NCBI GenBank assembly: GCA_903913355.1
Contig: CAIWKU010000122.1
Location: 1-9,985, forward strand
Length of the DNA: 9,985 nt
Direction of reading: 5' to 3'
Source of the DNA: an uncultured Bacteroidota bacterium
GTDB lineage: Bacteria; Bacteroidota; Bacteroidia; Chitinophagales; Chitinophagaceae
Made by a program: the position numbers and the translations under genes. Every line of letters begins with the position of its first letter. Within the stretch, counting starts at the first letter, position 1. Shown piece by piece: positions 1 through 6,701 of this stretch. The notes under the pieces were generated by a model that did not search any database, was not told where the DNA came from, and saw nothing but the letters and a program-made list of their open reading frames with translations.

Positions 1-14
1 CTGGTCGCCTGTAA

Positions 15-209
15 AGCAAAAGAAGACAAGAATCAGTGTTCTCGCCCTGGGCCATTGTCGTGATTGCTTTTCGTTGGGGGTCGTGTTATGCATTCGTATT
101 TTTACTGAAATCTATTTCAGCAAAAGAGCCTGCAAAGACAGACTATTTGCTATTTTTAGGGCTAAGCATCTTCCCATTACTGCCTGGGTTTGTTTATCTG
201 TTGCGTTAA
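15..209 (+). pseudogene. possible 3' end or remnant of a small membrane protein gene
   Basis: This frame is open from just after a TAA at 12-14 to a TAA at 207-209. From a GTG at 36 it would encode 57 residues with two hydrophobic stretches, about residues 5-24 and 37-56, separated by a polar linker (KSISAKEPAKTD). It ends 11 bases before the ATG of the DUF1624 gene, the spacing expected of an upstream operon partner. No ATG start is present, and the stop at 12-14 cuts it off from the window edge. It could therefore be a small membrane protein with a GTG start, the tail of an upstream gene broken by a frameshift in the first 40 bases, or a chance ORF. I do not recognise a family. The hydrophobic pattern and ordinary codon choice favour real coding DNA, but the support is weak. 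Confidence 0.3.
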
Positions 210-220
210 ACTATCTAATT

Positions 221-1393
221 ATGACAAGCCTCACTAAAACCAGAATTGAATCAATCGATCTTTTGAAAGGTCTGGTAATGGTAATTATGGCGCTGGACCA
301 TGTACGGGAATATTTTCATTATTCCGCTTTTGTGTTTGATCCTGCAGATCCTACTCAATCTAGTTTACCTATTTTCTTTACCAGGTGGATTACCCATTTC
401 TGTGCCCCGACTTTTAGTTTTCTCGCCGGCGTATCGGCATGGATGGTAGGGAAAAGAAAAACCAGGAATGCCTTGTCTGGATTTTTGGTTAATCGTGGAC
501 TCTGGCTGGTTTTTATAGAATTAACCCTAGTAGGGTTTGCCTGGTATTTTAATTTCCAGTTTAGGATAATTGGGTTACTGACAATATGGTCGCTGGGTAT
601 CAGTATGATAGTATTAGCCGCCCTGATTTATTTGCCCAGAATCTATATTTTAATTTTTAGTCTTTTGCTCATATGTGGTCATAACCTGCTGGATACGGTT
701 CATTTTCCCGGAAGTTTGTTATGGGTCTTACTTCATGAACAAAGCTTTTATTCATTGTCACCCAACACACAATTATTCATCGCCTATCCGATTGTTCCCT
801 GGATAGCAGTAATGTCTTTGGGCTATTATTTCGGGGCTTTCTATGATTCCTCATTTGACAGCAAACAACGTAAGAAATTATTTAACCTGATTGGTTCAAT
901 AGCCATTGTTGCTTTTGTGGTATTGCGACTAACGAATCTGTATGGAGATCGTAATCCGTTTATACAGTATCCGCTTTTATCACAGAACCTGATTTCTTTT
1001 TTTAACCCCAGCAAATACCCACCATCGCTTGTATACCTGTTAATGACATTGGGCGCCTGCTTCCTGTTTTTAGCCAACTCTGAAAAACTCAGGGGCAGGG
1101 TTGTCAATTTTTTTAGCACTTTCGGAAGGGTGCCTTTTTTCTATTATATTTTACATCTTTACCTGATTCATATCCTAGCCATGATCTTTGCACAATTAGC
1201 CGGTTTTGGTTGGAAAAAACTGATCCTCTCAACCTGGATCGGACTGGAACCCAATATGAAAGGTTATGGTTTTAGTCTGGGCGTAGTTTATCTTGTTTGG
1301 GTTGCTGTGATTTTATTGCTCTACCCGCTTTGTAAACAATTCGATAAGTATAAACAGGCGCATAAAGAGAAATGGTGGTTGAGCTATTTATAG
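221..1393 (+). CDS. DUF1624 / heparan-alpha-glucosaminide N-acetyltransferase-like membrane protein
   Basis: A 390-residue polytopic inner-membrane protein with roughly ten hydrophobic segments. The N-terminus has the hallmark of the DUF1624/HGSNAT_cat group: R-x-x-SIDLLKG followed by a helix ending in ALDHVREYFH (D26, H27). Further family-like motifs are CAPTFSFLAGVSAW (61-74) and FGRVPFFYYILHLYLIH (301-317) in a late helix. Relatives are believed to be membrane acyltransferases that move acetyl or acyl groups onto glycans across the membrane; most bacterial members, including this one, have no proven substrate. I chose the ATG at 221 rather than the in-frame TTG at 74 because the family domain begins within ten residues of it. 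The region upstream in this frame also does not look like family sequence and overlaps another plausible frame. An AT-rich hairpin follows the gene at 1438-1462. Confidence 0.88.
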   Translation: MTSLTKTRIESIDLLKGLVMVIMALDHVREYFHYSAFVFDPADPTQSSLPIFFTRWITHFCAPTFSFLAGVSAWMVGKRKTRNALSGFLVNRGLWLVFIELTLVGFAWYFNFQFRIIGLLTIWSLGISMIVLAALIYLPRIYILIFSLLLICGHNLLDTVHFPGSLLWVLLHEQSFYSLSPNTQLFIAYPIVPWIAVMSLGYYFGAFYDSSFDSKQRKKLFNLIGSIAIVAFVVLRLTNLYGDRNPFIQYPLLSQNLISFFNPSKYPPSLVYLLMTLGACFLFLANSEKLRGRVVNFFSTFGRVPFFYYILHLYLIHILAMIFAQLAGFGWKKLILSTWIGLEPNMKGYGFSLGVVYLVWVAVILLLYPLCKQFDKYKQAHKEKWWLSYL

Positions 1394-1437
1394 ATCATTT
1401 TCTTTTAAACAGTTACCCTGCTTACCAGGAATTGTTT

Positions 1438-1462
1438 TTCAAAATGACTATTTCATTTTGAA
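1438..1462. terminator. AT-rich hairpin between the DUF1624 and UDG-like genes
   Basis: A perfect 10-bp inverted repeat, TTCAAAATGA / TCATTTTGAA, encloses the loop CTATT, 45 bases after the DUF1624 stop codon. Its position suits a transcription end, but there is no T-run directly after the stem on either strand. It is therefore at best a weak or non-canonical terminator, and may instead be a regulatory or chance palindrome. Confidence 0.3.
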
Positions 1463-1517
1463 GATATTAAAGGGGCATACCTTTAGCAATCACCTTACTA
1501 TTTGAGGAACCCGTACT

Positions 1518-2090
1518 ATGAATAAGCTGATTCAGCAAATACGAAATTGCCAGGAATGCACAAAACATCTTCCTCTTGGCGCTAACCCTATTATTGCTGC
1601 AAGTCCAAAAAGTAAAATCATTATCATCGGTCAGGCACCCGGGCGTATTGTTCATCATTCTGGCATTCCATGGGATGATAAAAGTGGCGACAATCTTCGC
1701 AATTGGTTAGGAATAGATAAGCCAACATTTTACGATGCAGAGAAAATTGCATTGATGCCGATGGGTTTTTGCTTTCCGGGAACCGGAAAATCCGGGGACA
1801 TGCCCCCAAGACCAGAGTGTGCTCCTTTATGGCACAACAAATTATTGGCAATGATGTCTCAAGTGAAATTGATTCTGCTGATTGGAAAATATTCCCAGGA
1901 CTATTATTTAAAAAACAGGCTAAAAAGTTCATTAACCGAAACGGTACAGGATTTTCAACTTTATTTACCAAAATACTTCCCCCTGCCTCACCCGTCTCCA
2001 AGAAATAATATCTGGCAATCCAAAAACAAATGGTTTGGAGATAAAGTACTCCCTGAGCTCAAACTTAGAATAGGCAATATTTTAGGTTGA
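1518..2090 (+). CDS. uracil-DNA glycosylase superfamily protein with predicted 4Fe-4S cluster
   Basis: A 190-residue cytoplasmic protein, likely a base-excision DNA repair enzyme that removes uracil or other damaged bases. Four cysteines (C11, C14, C85, C101) show the C-x2-C ... C-x15-C spacing that holds the 4Fe-4S cluster in family 4 and 5 uracil-DNA glycosylases. Motif 1 is GQAPG (38-42), followed by HHSGIPWDDKSGDNLRNWLG (46-65), the usual G-x-P-W/F-D/V...SG..L region. Motif 2 is HPSPRN (158-163) near the C-terminus, with H158 the expected base-contact histidine. Family 4 normally has GEAPG(E), so the residue at the second motif position is Q here and R follows the second G; HPSPRN resembles SMUG1 (family 3). 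The length matches family 4. The ATG at 1518 is chosen because C11 and C14 follow it directly, as in relatives. Substrate range is uncertain. Confidence 0.85.
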   Translation: MNKLIQQIRNCQECTKHLPLGANPIIAASPKSKIIIIGQAPGRIVHHSGIPWDDKSGDNLRNWLGIDKPTFYDAEKIALMPMGFCFPGTGKSGDMPPRPECAPLWHNKLLAMMSQVKLILLIGKYSQDYYLKNRLKSSLTETVQDFQLYLPKYFPLPHPSPRNNIWQSKNKWFGDKVLPELKLRIGNILG

Positions 2091-2220
2091 GGCATCTATT
2101 TTACAACATACCGGTCAATTTTGATGACATAAAAGAGTAGTTCTCCTTTTTTATATTAGAAAGAAAAATATTTGTATTTTTAAGTGCTGTGTCCTTAATT
2201 CCAATAACCTACACTGCCTT

Positions 2221-2709
2221 ATGAAAAACTTTTCTGTTGCGTATACAAATGCTACGGTAACCTATTCTACTAAGTACAATCAAAACACTGGTTTTTACAT
2301 TTACCATGTCTTTTTCTCTAACCTGCTTCAGGATGCAGTTTTTACATTAGATGAAACCGGCGAAGAGTTTCCCAGTACCTATAAAAACCTAAATCTATTA
2401 TTATATCCCGGGCAAAAAGTATCCCTGGTTTCTATAGATGATAAAGTGATTGCGTACATAGATAAAGCCACCGGTAATTTTTATTATTTAACCAATAACC
2501 TCCAGCGCGACTTGCCTTATGGGCTACCCTTAAACTGGCGTGTAATTGTGGCCTTAGCCATTCTCGGATTTTTTGTATCATCCACATACGACTATAACGA
2601 TATTTTTAAAGCTGTAATTTTTGGCTCATTGTTTTGTTTATGGTTTTACCAAAGAATAATCAATTTTATATTGGAAAGAAAGATTGATAAATTGATTATT
2701 AGTAAATAA
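2221..2709 (+). CDS. hypothetical membrane protein, two C-terminal TM segments
   Basis: A 162-residue protein I do not recognise. Residues 1-100 are soluble and rich in Tyr, Phe, Thr and Asn with alternating polar/hydrophobic residues that suggest beta strands. The stretch YPGQKVSLVSIDDKVIAYID (62-81) looks like a small barrel or OB-like element. Two hydrophobic helices follow, about 106-121 (starting WRVIVALAILGFF) and 129-149 (ending FYQRIINFI), and then a basic tail (ERKIDKLIISK). There is no N-terminal signal sequence. The soluble part therefore probably lies on one side of the inner membrane and is tethered by a C-terminal hairpin. The next gene starts 28 bases downstream on the same strand, so the two may be co-transcribed. 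The ATG is the first in frame and no better start is visible. Confidence 0.72.
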   Translation: MKNFSVAYTNATVTYSTKYNQNTGFYIYHVFFSNLLQDAVFTLDETGEEFPSTYKNLNLLLYPGQKVSLVSIDDKVIAYIDKATGNFYYLTNNLQRDLPYGLPLNWRVIVALAILGFFVSSTYDYNDIFKAVIFGSLFCLWFYQRIINFILERKIDKLIISK

Positions 2710-2737
2710 GCTGGTATTTACCAAAAGCCATTTTTAA

Positions 2738-3952
2738 ATGAACTTTAAAAAACGAATCATAATTCTGCTTTTCCTCTTCGTGGGAAAGTCGGCATTTTCT
2801 CAAATGGAAAAAACCCTTGATAGCTTAGAAAGAGTCCAGCAAGCTTGTTTGAATACTGGCAGAGCTATGCCTTATTGCTCTTATTTATTTATGCAACAAA
2901 TGGACAGTCTATTAAACCTTGCATATGCTAAACTTAAAACAACTCTTACCCCACTTGAGCAAAAAAATTTAAAAAATGATGAAATACGCTGGATTAGGGA
3001 AAGAGACCTGTATTTCAAACAAGTTGACAGCGAGTACACAGCCAACATAAAATCTGGTGAATGGGGGAAAGGTATGAGAATGCTATCCTATCAGGATAAA
3101 TCCGATTTCATTGAAAATCGTGTTCGTGTTCTAATTAACAAAAACTTTCAATTAACTGGTATTCATAAATCTGTAACTGGTACTAAACTAAATGAACAAC
3201 AAAATTTTATTCATTTTTTCCCCGATACAAGTTTAGCAGAATTAGTGGCTATTAGATTGAATAAAAAAATAACCGATATTACTAACCCAAAAGAATTAAG
3301 TAGTATACAAGGTGGTTTTGAGGTTGGCCCGGGTGGGGTAAAAGATTTAAAAGGAATTGGCTATTTAACAAATATCGATTCATTTAGCTGTTACAAAAAT
3401 GAAGTATCCGAACTTCCATCTGAAATTGGGCAACTAAGCAAGTTAAAATACCTAGACCTTAATAAAGCTTTTTCACTTGATACAATCCCTGCTGAAATTG
3501 GGAAACTTACCCAATTAAAAATGATCAGGTTAAGCCTAACAGAGGTATCATCGATACCTAAAGAGATTGGTAATCTTGTAAATTTGGAAACTCTTTGGCT
3601 GGGCAATAACGAAATAGCTAAACTCCCAAAGGAAATCGGCAACCTTAAAAAATTAACAGATTTAGACATCAGTTCCAACCAGTTAAAACAGGTTCCGGAT
3701 GAGATTTGCAATTTGGGTGAATTAACCAGGTTGATGATTACACATTGTGGTCTGGAAACCCTCCCCGAAAACATTGGTAACTTAAAGAACCTAAAGACCC
3801 TCAATCTAAATAATAATCATTTACATTTCTTACCAAAGAGTATTGCCAATTTAACTAAACTGAGCTACTTAAATGTATTTGATAATCCTGCATTAAGTGA
3901 GAGTTATAAGGAATATTTGCCTGTGTTGTTACAGAAGAAAAAGCAGAAATAG
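2738..3952 (+). CDS. exported LprI-like (DUF1311) and leucine-rich-repeat protein
   Basis: A 404-residue exported protein. Residues 1-21 form a signal peptide ending AFSQ. Residues 37-131 resemble the LprI lysozyme-inhibitor/DUF1311 module: C37 and C47 as a likely disulphide, then D56-SLLNLAYAKLKTTL and LKNDEIRWIRERDLYF (78-93), matching the family pattern of a paired-Cys helix, D-x-x-LN-x-x-Y and W-I-x-x-RD. After a linker, FPDTSLAELVAIRLNK...ELSSI...VKDLKGIGYLTNID (161-214) resembles the cap that precedes repeats in internalin-like LRR proteins. About eight LRR units of about 23 residues follow (207-394), with consensus IGNLxxLxxLxLxxNxIxxLPKE. The C-terminus is short and basic (QKKKQK), with no sorting domain. 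The likely location is periplasmic or the outer face. LRRs imply protein binding; the actual partner is unknown, and the lysozyme-inhibitor role is inferred from one family member only. Confidence 0.85.
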   Translation: MNFKKRIIILLFLFVGKSAFSQMEKTLDSLERVQQACLNTGRAMPYCSYLFMQQMDSLLNLAYAKLKTTLTPLEQKNLKNDEIRWIRERDLYFKQVDSEYTANIKSGEWGKGMRMLSYQDKSDFIENRVRVLINKNFQLTGIHKSVTGTKLNEQQNFIHFFPDTSLAELVAIRLNKKITDITNPKELSSIQGGFEVGPGGVKDLKGIGYLTNIDSFSCYKNEVSELPSEIGQLSKLKYLDLNKAFSLDTIPAEIGKLTQLKMIRLSLTEVSSIPKEIGNLVNLETLWLGNNEIAKLPKEIGNLKKLTDLDISSNQLKQVPDEICNLGELTRLMITHCGLETLPENIGNLKNLKTLNLNNNHLHFLPKSIANLTKLSYLNVFDNPALSESYKEYLPVLLQKKKQK

Positions 3953-4051
3953 GGCTAACTTACCATCGATTCACTTTTCACTGCAGAATCGCTTATCAGA
4001 GAAGGGGAATTCTAGAAGCAAGTTTATGGAAGTTTGCTACTGCTGAATCTT

Positions 4052-4645
4052 ATGAAAAAGCTCTGTATGTTCAATTTGTTTATATCTCTTTTTTTATTCG
4101 TTTCGCTAATTTCTTGTGGCCAAACTAACACAACTGCTGAAGACATAGTACATAAACAAGATTCAATTGTGTATATACAGAAATCCATCCGTTTTATTAA
4201 AGAAGTAATGTGGAAAGAGATGTCTGATACCCAATTCATTCTTTCATCCAAGCCCTTTGATTTTACCTATTTTGAATGTACCGAAGAGTTTTTACTTGAT
4301 ACGAATTTTCTTTCTAAAGATGAACGTAAACAATTCAAGGATAAGCAATACCCACATATATTCCAATGGACTAAAGAGCTTTTTACAAATGCAAAGCTTA
4401 TTAATGGCGATACGATCAATGCCATTTTTGTTAACCGATTAAAAAGATGGGAATATTTTTATACCCATATAGGAAATGCATTTCATACATTCTCTGTTCC
4501 TGTCTTTCTGAGAAATGATACTTATTGTCTTTTTTATTCAGACATCAGTTGCGGCAATCTTTGTGGAGAAGGGAAACTAATACTATATAAGAAAGAGCAT
4601 AATAGTTGGGTAGCAATCAAAACCTATTGTAATTGGATAAGCTGA
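4052..4645 (+). CDS. lipoprotein of unknown function
   Basis: A 197-residue protein. The N-terminus MKKLCMFNLFISLFLFVS ends in the lipobox LISC, with C22 as the lipidated cysteine followed by GQTN, so it is an anchored envelope lipoprotein. The in-frame TTG at 4034 is rejected because the signal peptide begins at the ATG at 4052. The mature part contains a helical region (about 28-60), an acidic/aromatic middle, and a C-terminal block with C159, C167, C171 and C193. Within that block is CGNLCGEG (167-174), followed by a strand-like stretch LILYKKEHNSWVAIKTYC. A C-x3-CGxG element followed by a strand with a Trp looks like a structural motif, perhaps disulphides, but I cannot name a family. It stands alone, 99 bases after the LRR gene and before a gene-free region. 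Confidence 0.75.
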   Translation: MKKLCMFNLFISLFLFVSLISCGQTNTTAEDIVHKQDSIVYIQKSIRFIKEVMWKEMSDTQFILSSKPFDFTYFECTEEFLLDTNFLSKDERKQFKDKQYPHIFQWTKELFTNAKLINGDTINAIFVNRLKRWEYFYTHIGNAFHTFSVPVFLRNDTYCLFYSDISCGNLCGEGKLILYKKEHNSWVAIKTYCNWIS

Positions 4646-4840
4646 AAATACTGACTTATTTAAGATTTAGCAGTATAGCCAATTGGGTTGTTTAAGATCC
4701 TCAATTAAATTCATAGATAACGTTGTTTCTCGCATTGAAGGCCTCACATTTTCCGTGATTTTTAAAGAATTCCTGTGGTTAGAAATCGTATTTACTTCGC
4801 TTTTGGGTATTATTTAATTCGGGGTAAATCAACAAATAAA
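4646..4840. other. AT-rich intergenic stretch, nothing recognised
   Basis: These 195 bases separate the lipoprotein gene from the 11-bp repeat array. I see no convincing ORF, RNA gene, promoter matching the Bacteroidota TTTG/TAnnTTTG pattern, or strong terminator. Two weak inverted repeats occur just after the lipoprotein stop (TACTG...CAGTA, and AATTG...CAATT around 4680-4706). Both are too short to interpret. Confidence 0.5.
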
Positions 4841-4916
4841 CCACAGTTCACCCACAGTCTACCCACATTGTAGTGGGTAGACTGTGGGTGAACTGTGGGT
4901 AAACTGTGGGTGAACC
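4841..4916. repeat. palindromic array of 11-bp units forming a 26-bp perfect hairpin
   Basis: The left arm at 4841-4866 and right arm at 4873-4898 are perfect reverse complements over 26 bp with the 6-nt loop ATTGTA (4867-4872). The arms are made of 11-bp units. From 4873 the plus strand reads GTGGGTAGACT, GTGGGTGAACT, GTGGGTAAACT and GTGGGTGAACC, four units filling 4873-4916 exactly. The left arm holds the same units reversed, AGTTCACCCAC (4845-4855) and AGTCTACCCAC (4856-4866), plus a partial CCAC. About 58% of the stem is G or C, against AT-rich flanks. Eleven is not a multiple of three, so it is not a coding repeat. It may act as a bidirectional transcription stop or mRNA-stabilising hairpin, a protein-binding array with about one helical turn of spacing, or a dispersed repeat family; none of these is demonstrated. 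Confidence 0.9.
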
Positions 4917-5195
4917 TCGAATTTAGCACGAATGTAACCCGTATTTAGTATAGGACAAGGACAGCTTTTTTAGGCCATACAAAAGCTTTTCGATTGTATA
5001 AAAGTATTGAGAAACAAGGGTGCCGTATCAGGGAATCAGGTAAGGGTGGATGGGAATAGTTTTTCAAAAAGATATCTGATCCGGTGAAGATGAAAATGAT
5101 TGAGTATATTACAAGCATGCTCTTTTCTGCACATCAATATTGTATAGTTGTAAAGGTTGCGGGTTATAGGAAGATTGGCTTCAAATAGTTTACTT
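4917..5195. other. intergenic region, possible degraded coding remnant
   Basis: These 279 bases lie between the repeat array and the first serine hydrolase gene. One plus-strand frame is open from 4949 to 5185 apart from a single TAG at 5057-5059, giving segments of 36 and 42 codons. The second segment contains KISDPVKMKMIEYITSMLFS and ends VAGYRKIGFK. There is no good start codon at the beginning and no family I recognise, so this may be a decayed gene or chance. I find no clear promoter for the downstream gene. Confidence 0.3.
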
Positions 5196-6590
5196 ATGAA
5201 AAAAACAGGTTTCGTTTCCGTTTTATTATTTATCTCTTTCCTTTCTGTTGCGCAAAAATCAGTAAAACCTTCTTATAAACAGTTACTAGAATACGAAGGC
5301 GTCTATCATTATACAGATCATCAAAAAGTTTCGTTTGCGGCTTCGCCTAAGGACACGGTTTTAGTAGCTATTATCAATCAAAGCGAATATGTTTTGAAAA
5401 GTGAAGGCCCGGATGCTTTCTCCAGCAAGTTTGATACGATTCGTTTTTTGAGAAATACAGACAATTTACCCTTTGCCTATATAAAACAAAATGACACATT
5501 TGCCTTAATCAGCAAAAATGTCTTCTTTCCAAAAACGATGTGGTATCCCAGGCTCAAGGGAAAGGATATTTATCAATATACAATTCCTGAAAACATTCAT
5601 GACGGAATAACCGTTGGCCATATCAACAAAACGATTTTGGATACATCACTTCTTACAGAAATGATGCGAAAAATTATTACTGGGGCTTATCCGAATGTTC
5701 ATAGCATTTTAATTAGTAAAGATGGCAAGCTGGTATTTGAACAATATTTTTATCAATATACCAGGGATAGTGTGCAGGAATTGCGATCCGCTTCTAAGAG
5801 CATTTATTCGGCTGTTACCGGAATAGCCATTGACAAAGGATTTATAAAAAGCAAGAATGAAACCGTGCTTTCCTATTTTCCTGAATATAGCTTACACAAT
5901 ATGACGGATGCAAAAAAAAGAATCACCATTGAAAATCTTTTGACCCAACAAACAGGGTTGGATTGCGATATCAGTAATCCCAGTTCTGAAGGCAATGAAA
6001 CCATAATGGATTATACGGATGATTGGGTGAAATTCACCTTGGACCTTCCTATGATTGATACCCCGGGCGGAAAAGGAATGTATTGCTCTGGCAATCCCGT
6101 TACACTTGGCCGCATTGTTGAAAAAGCTACACATAGTCCATTATTACAATTTGCTGCCAGAAATTTATTTGAACCTTTGCAATTCAATAATTATAAATGG
6201 GACTTTGCCCCCGATAAATCAAATGCAGAGAATTATTGCCAGGTGTATTTAACACCCAGAGATATGTCAAAATTCGGTTTGCTGTATTTGAATAAGGGTA
6301 TCTGGAACGGTAAGCAAATTATTTCTTCCGATTTTGTAGCGGCATCTTTTGAAAAACATTCGGTTATTCAGGGTGTGGATTATGGCTATCTATGGTGGCA
6401 CAAATATTTAGACGCAGACGGTGTACGATATTATACAAAAGCCGCACAGGGAAATGGGGGACAACGGATTTATGTTTTAAAGGAACAAAATATGGTGGTT
6501 GTGATAACAGGGGGGAATTATAACAGTCCAACGCCTTCTGATGAATTGATGAGAAAATACATTCTTCCATCATTTAACAAAAGAAAATAA
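5196..6590 (+). CDS. exported serine hydrolase, beta-lactamase/NylB-like, with N-terminal extension
   Basis: A 464-residue exported enzyme of the serine beta-lactamase/penicillin-binding-protein fold. The signal peptide covers residues 1-20 (ending SVAQ). Residues 27-115 form an N-terminal domain beginning YKQLLEYEGVYHY, with alternating strands that resemble the DUF3471-type beta domain often attached to such hydrolases. The catalytic domain spans about 135-464. The nucleophile motif is S198-A-S-K201 within RSASKSIYSAVTG; the second motif is Y296-C-S-G-N300, and the third is the glycine-rich QGNGGQRIYV (418-427) in place of KTG. This set is typical of 6-aminohexanoate-oligomer hydrolase (NylB)/esterase-like members, so an amidase or esterase acting in the periplasm is more likely than a beta-lactamase. 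The ATG at 5196 is chosen over the in-frame TTG at 5157 because the signal peptide starts there. Confidence 0.88.
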   Translation: MKKTGFVSVLLFISFLSVAQKSVKPSYKQLLEYEGVYHYTDHQKVSFAASPKDTVLVAIINQSEYVLKSEGPDAFSSKFDTIRFLRNTDNLPFAYIKQNDTFALISKNVFFPKTMWYPRLKGKDIYQYTIPENIHDGITVGHINKTILDTSLLTEMMRKIITGAYPNVHSILISKDGKLVFEQYFYQYTRDSVQELRSASKSIYSAVTGIAIDKGFIKSKNETVLSYFPEYSLHNMTDAKKRITIENLLTQQTGLDCDISNPSSEGNETIMDYTDDWVKFTLDLPMIDTPGGKGMYCSGNPVTLGRIVEKATHSPLLQFAARNLFEPLQFNNYKWDFAPDKSNAENYCQVYLTPRDMSKFGLLYLNKGIWNGKQIISSDFVAASFEKHSVIQGVDYGYLWWHKYLDADGVRYYTKAAQGNGGQRIYVLKEQNMVVVITGGNYNSPTPSDELMRKYILPSFNKRK

Positions 6591-6701
6591 AATTTGAAAA
6601 TCGCTACCCTTTTACTGTTTTTGACTTAGATTGTATGAAAGCTGGTAAAATAATATCATCTCTCACAATAAGTGTATTAGAACTATTTAAACAAGCAACC
6701 G

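Noticed and set aside
74..220. N-terminal extension of the DUF1624 protein from a TTG at 74
   Set aside because: The family domain starts right after the ATG at 221, and the extension overlaps another plausible frame and does not resemble a signal or family sequence.
1624..2001. Minus-strand open frame within the UDG-like gene
   Set aside because: It lies fully inside a well-supported gene and has no domain or start context of its own.
2164..2181. AAAAATA-TTTG-TATTTTT stem upstream of the two-TM protein gene
   Set aside because: It is purely A/T and likely to arise by chance; it does not match the TAnnTTTG promoter spacing.
3391..3804. Long minus-strand open frame opposite the leucine-rich repeats
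   Set aside because: It mirrors the repeat codons of the LRR gene on the opposite strand and has no independent protein character.
4841..4916. CRISPR array or iteron-type replication origin
   Set aside because: The units are 11 bp and directly abutting with no spacers, so it is not a CRISPR. There is no replication gene nearby, and the DnaA-box-like word differs from consensus, so an origin is not supported.
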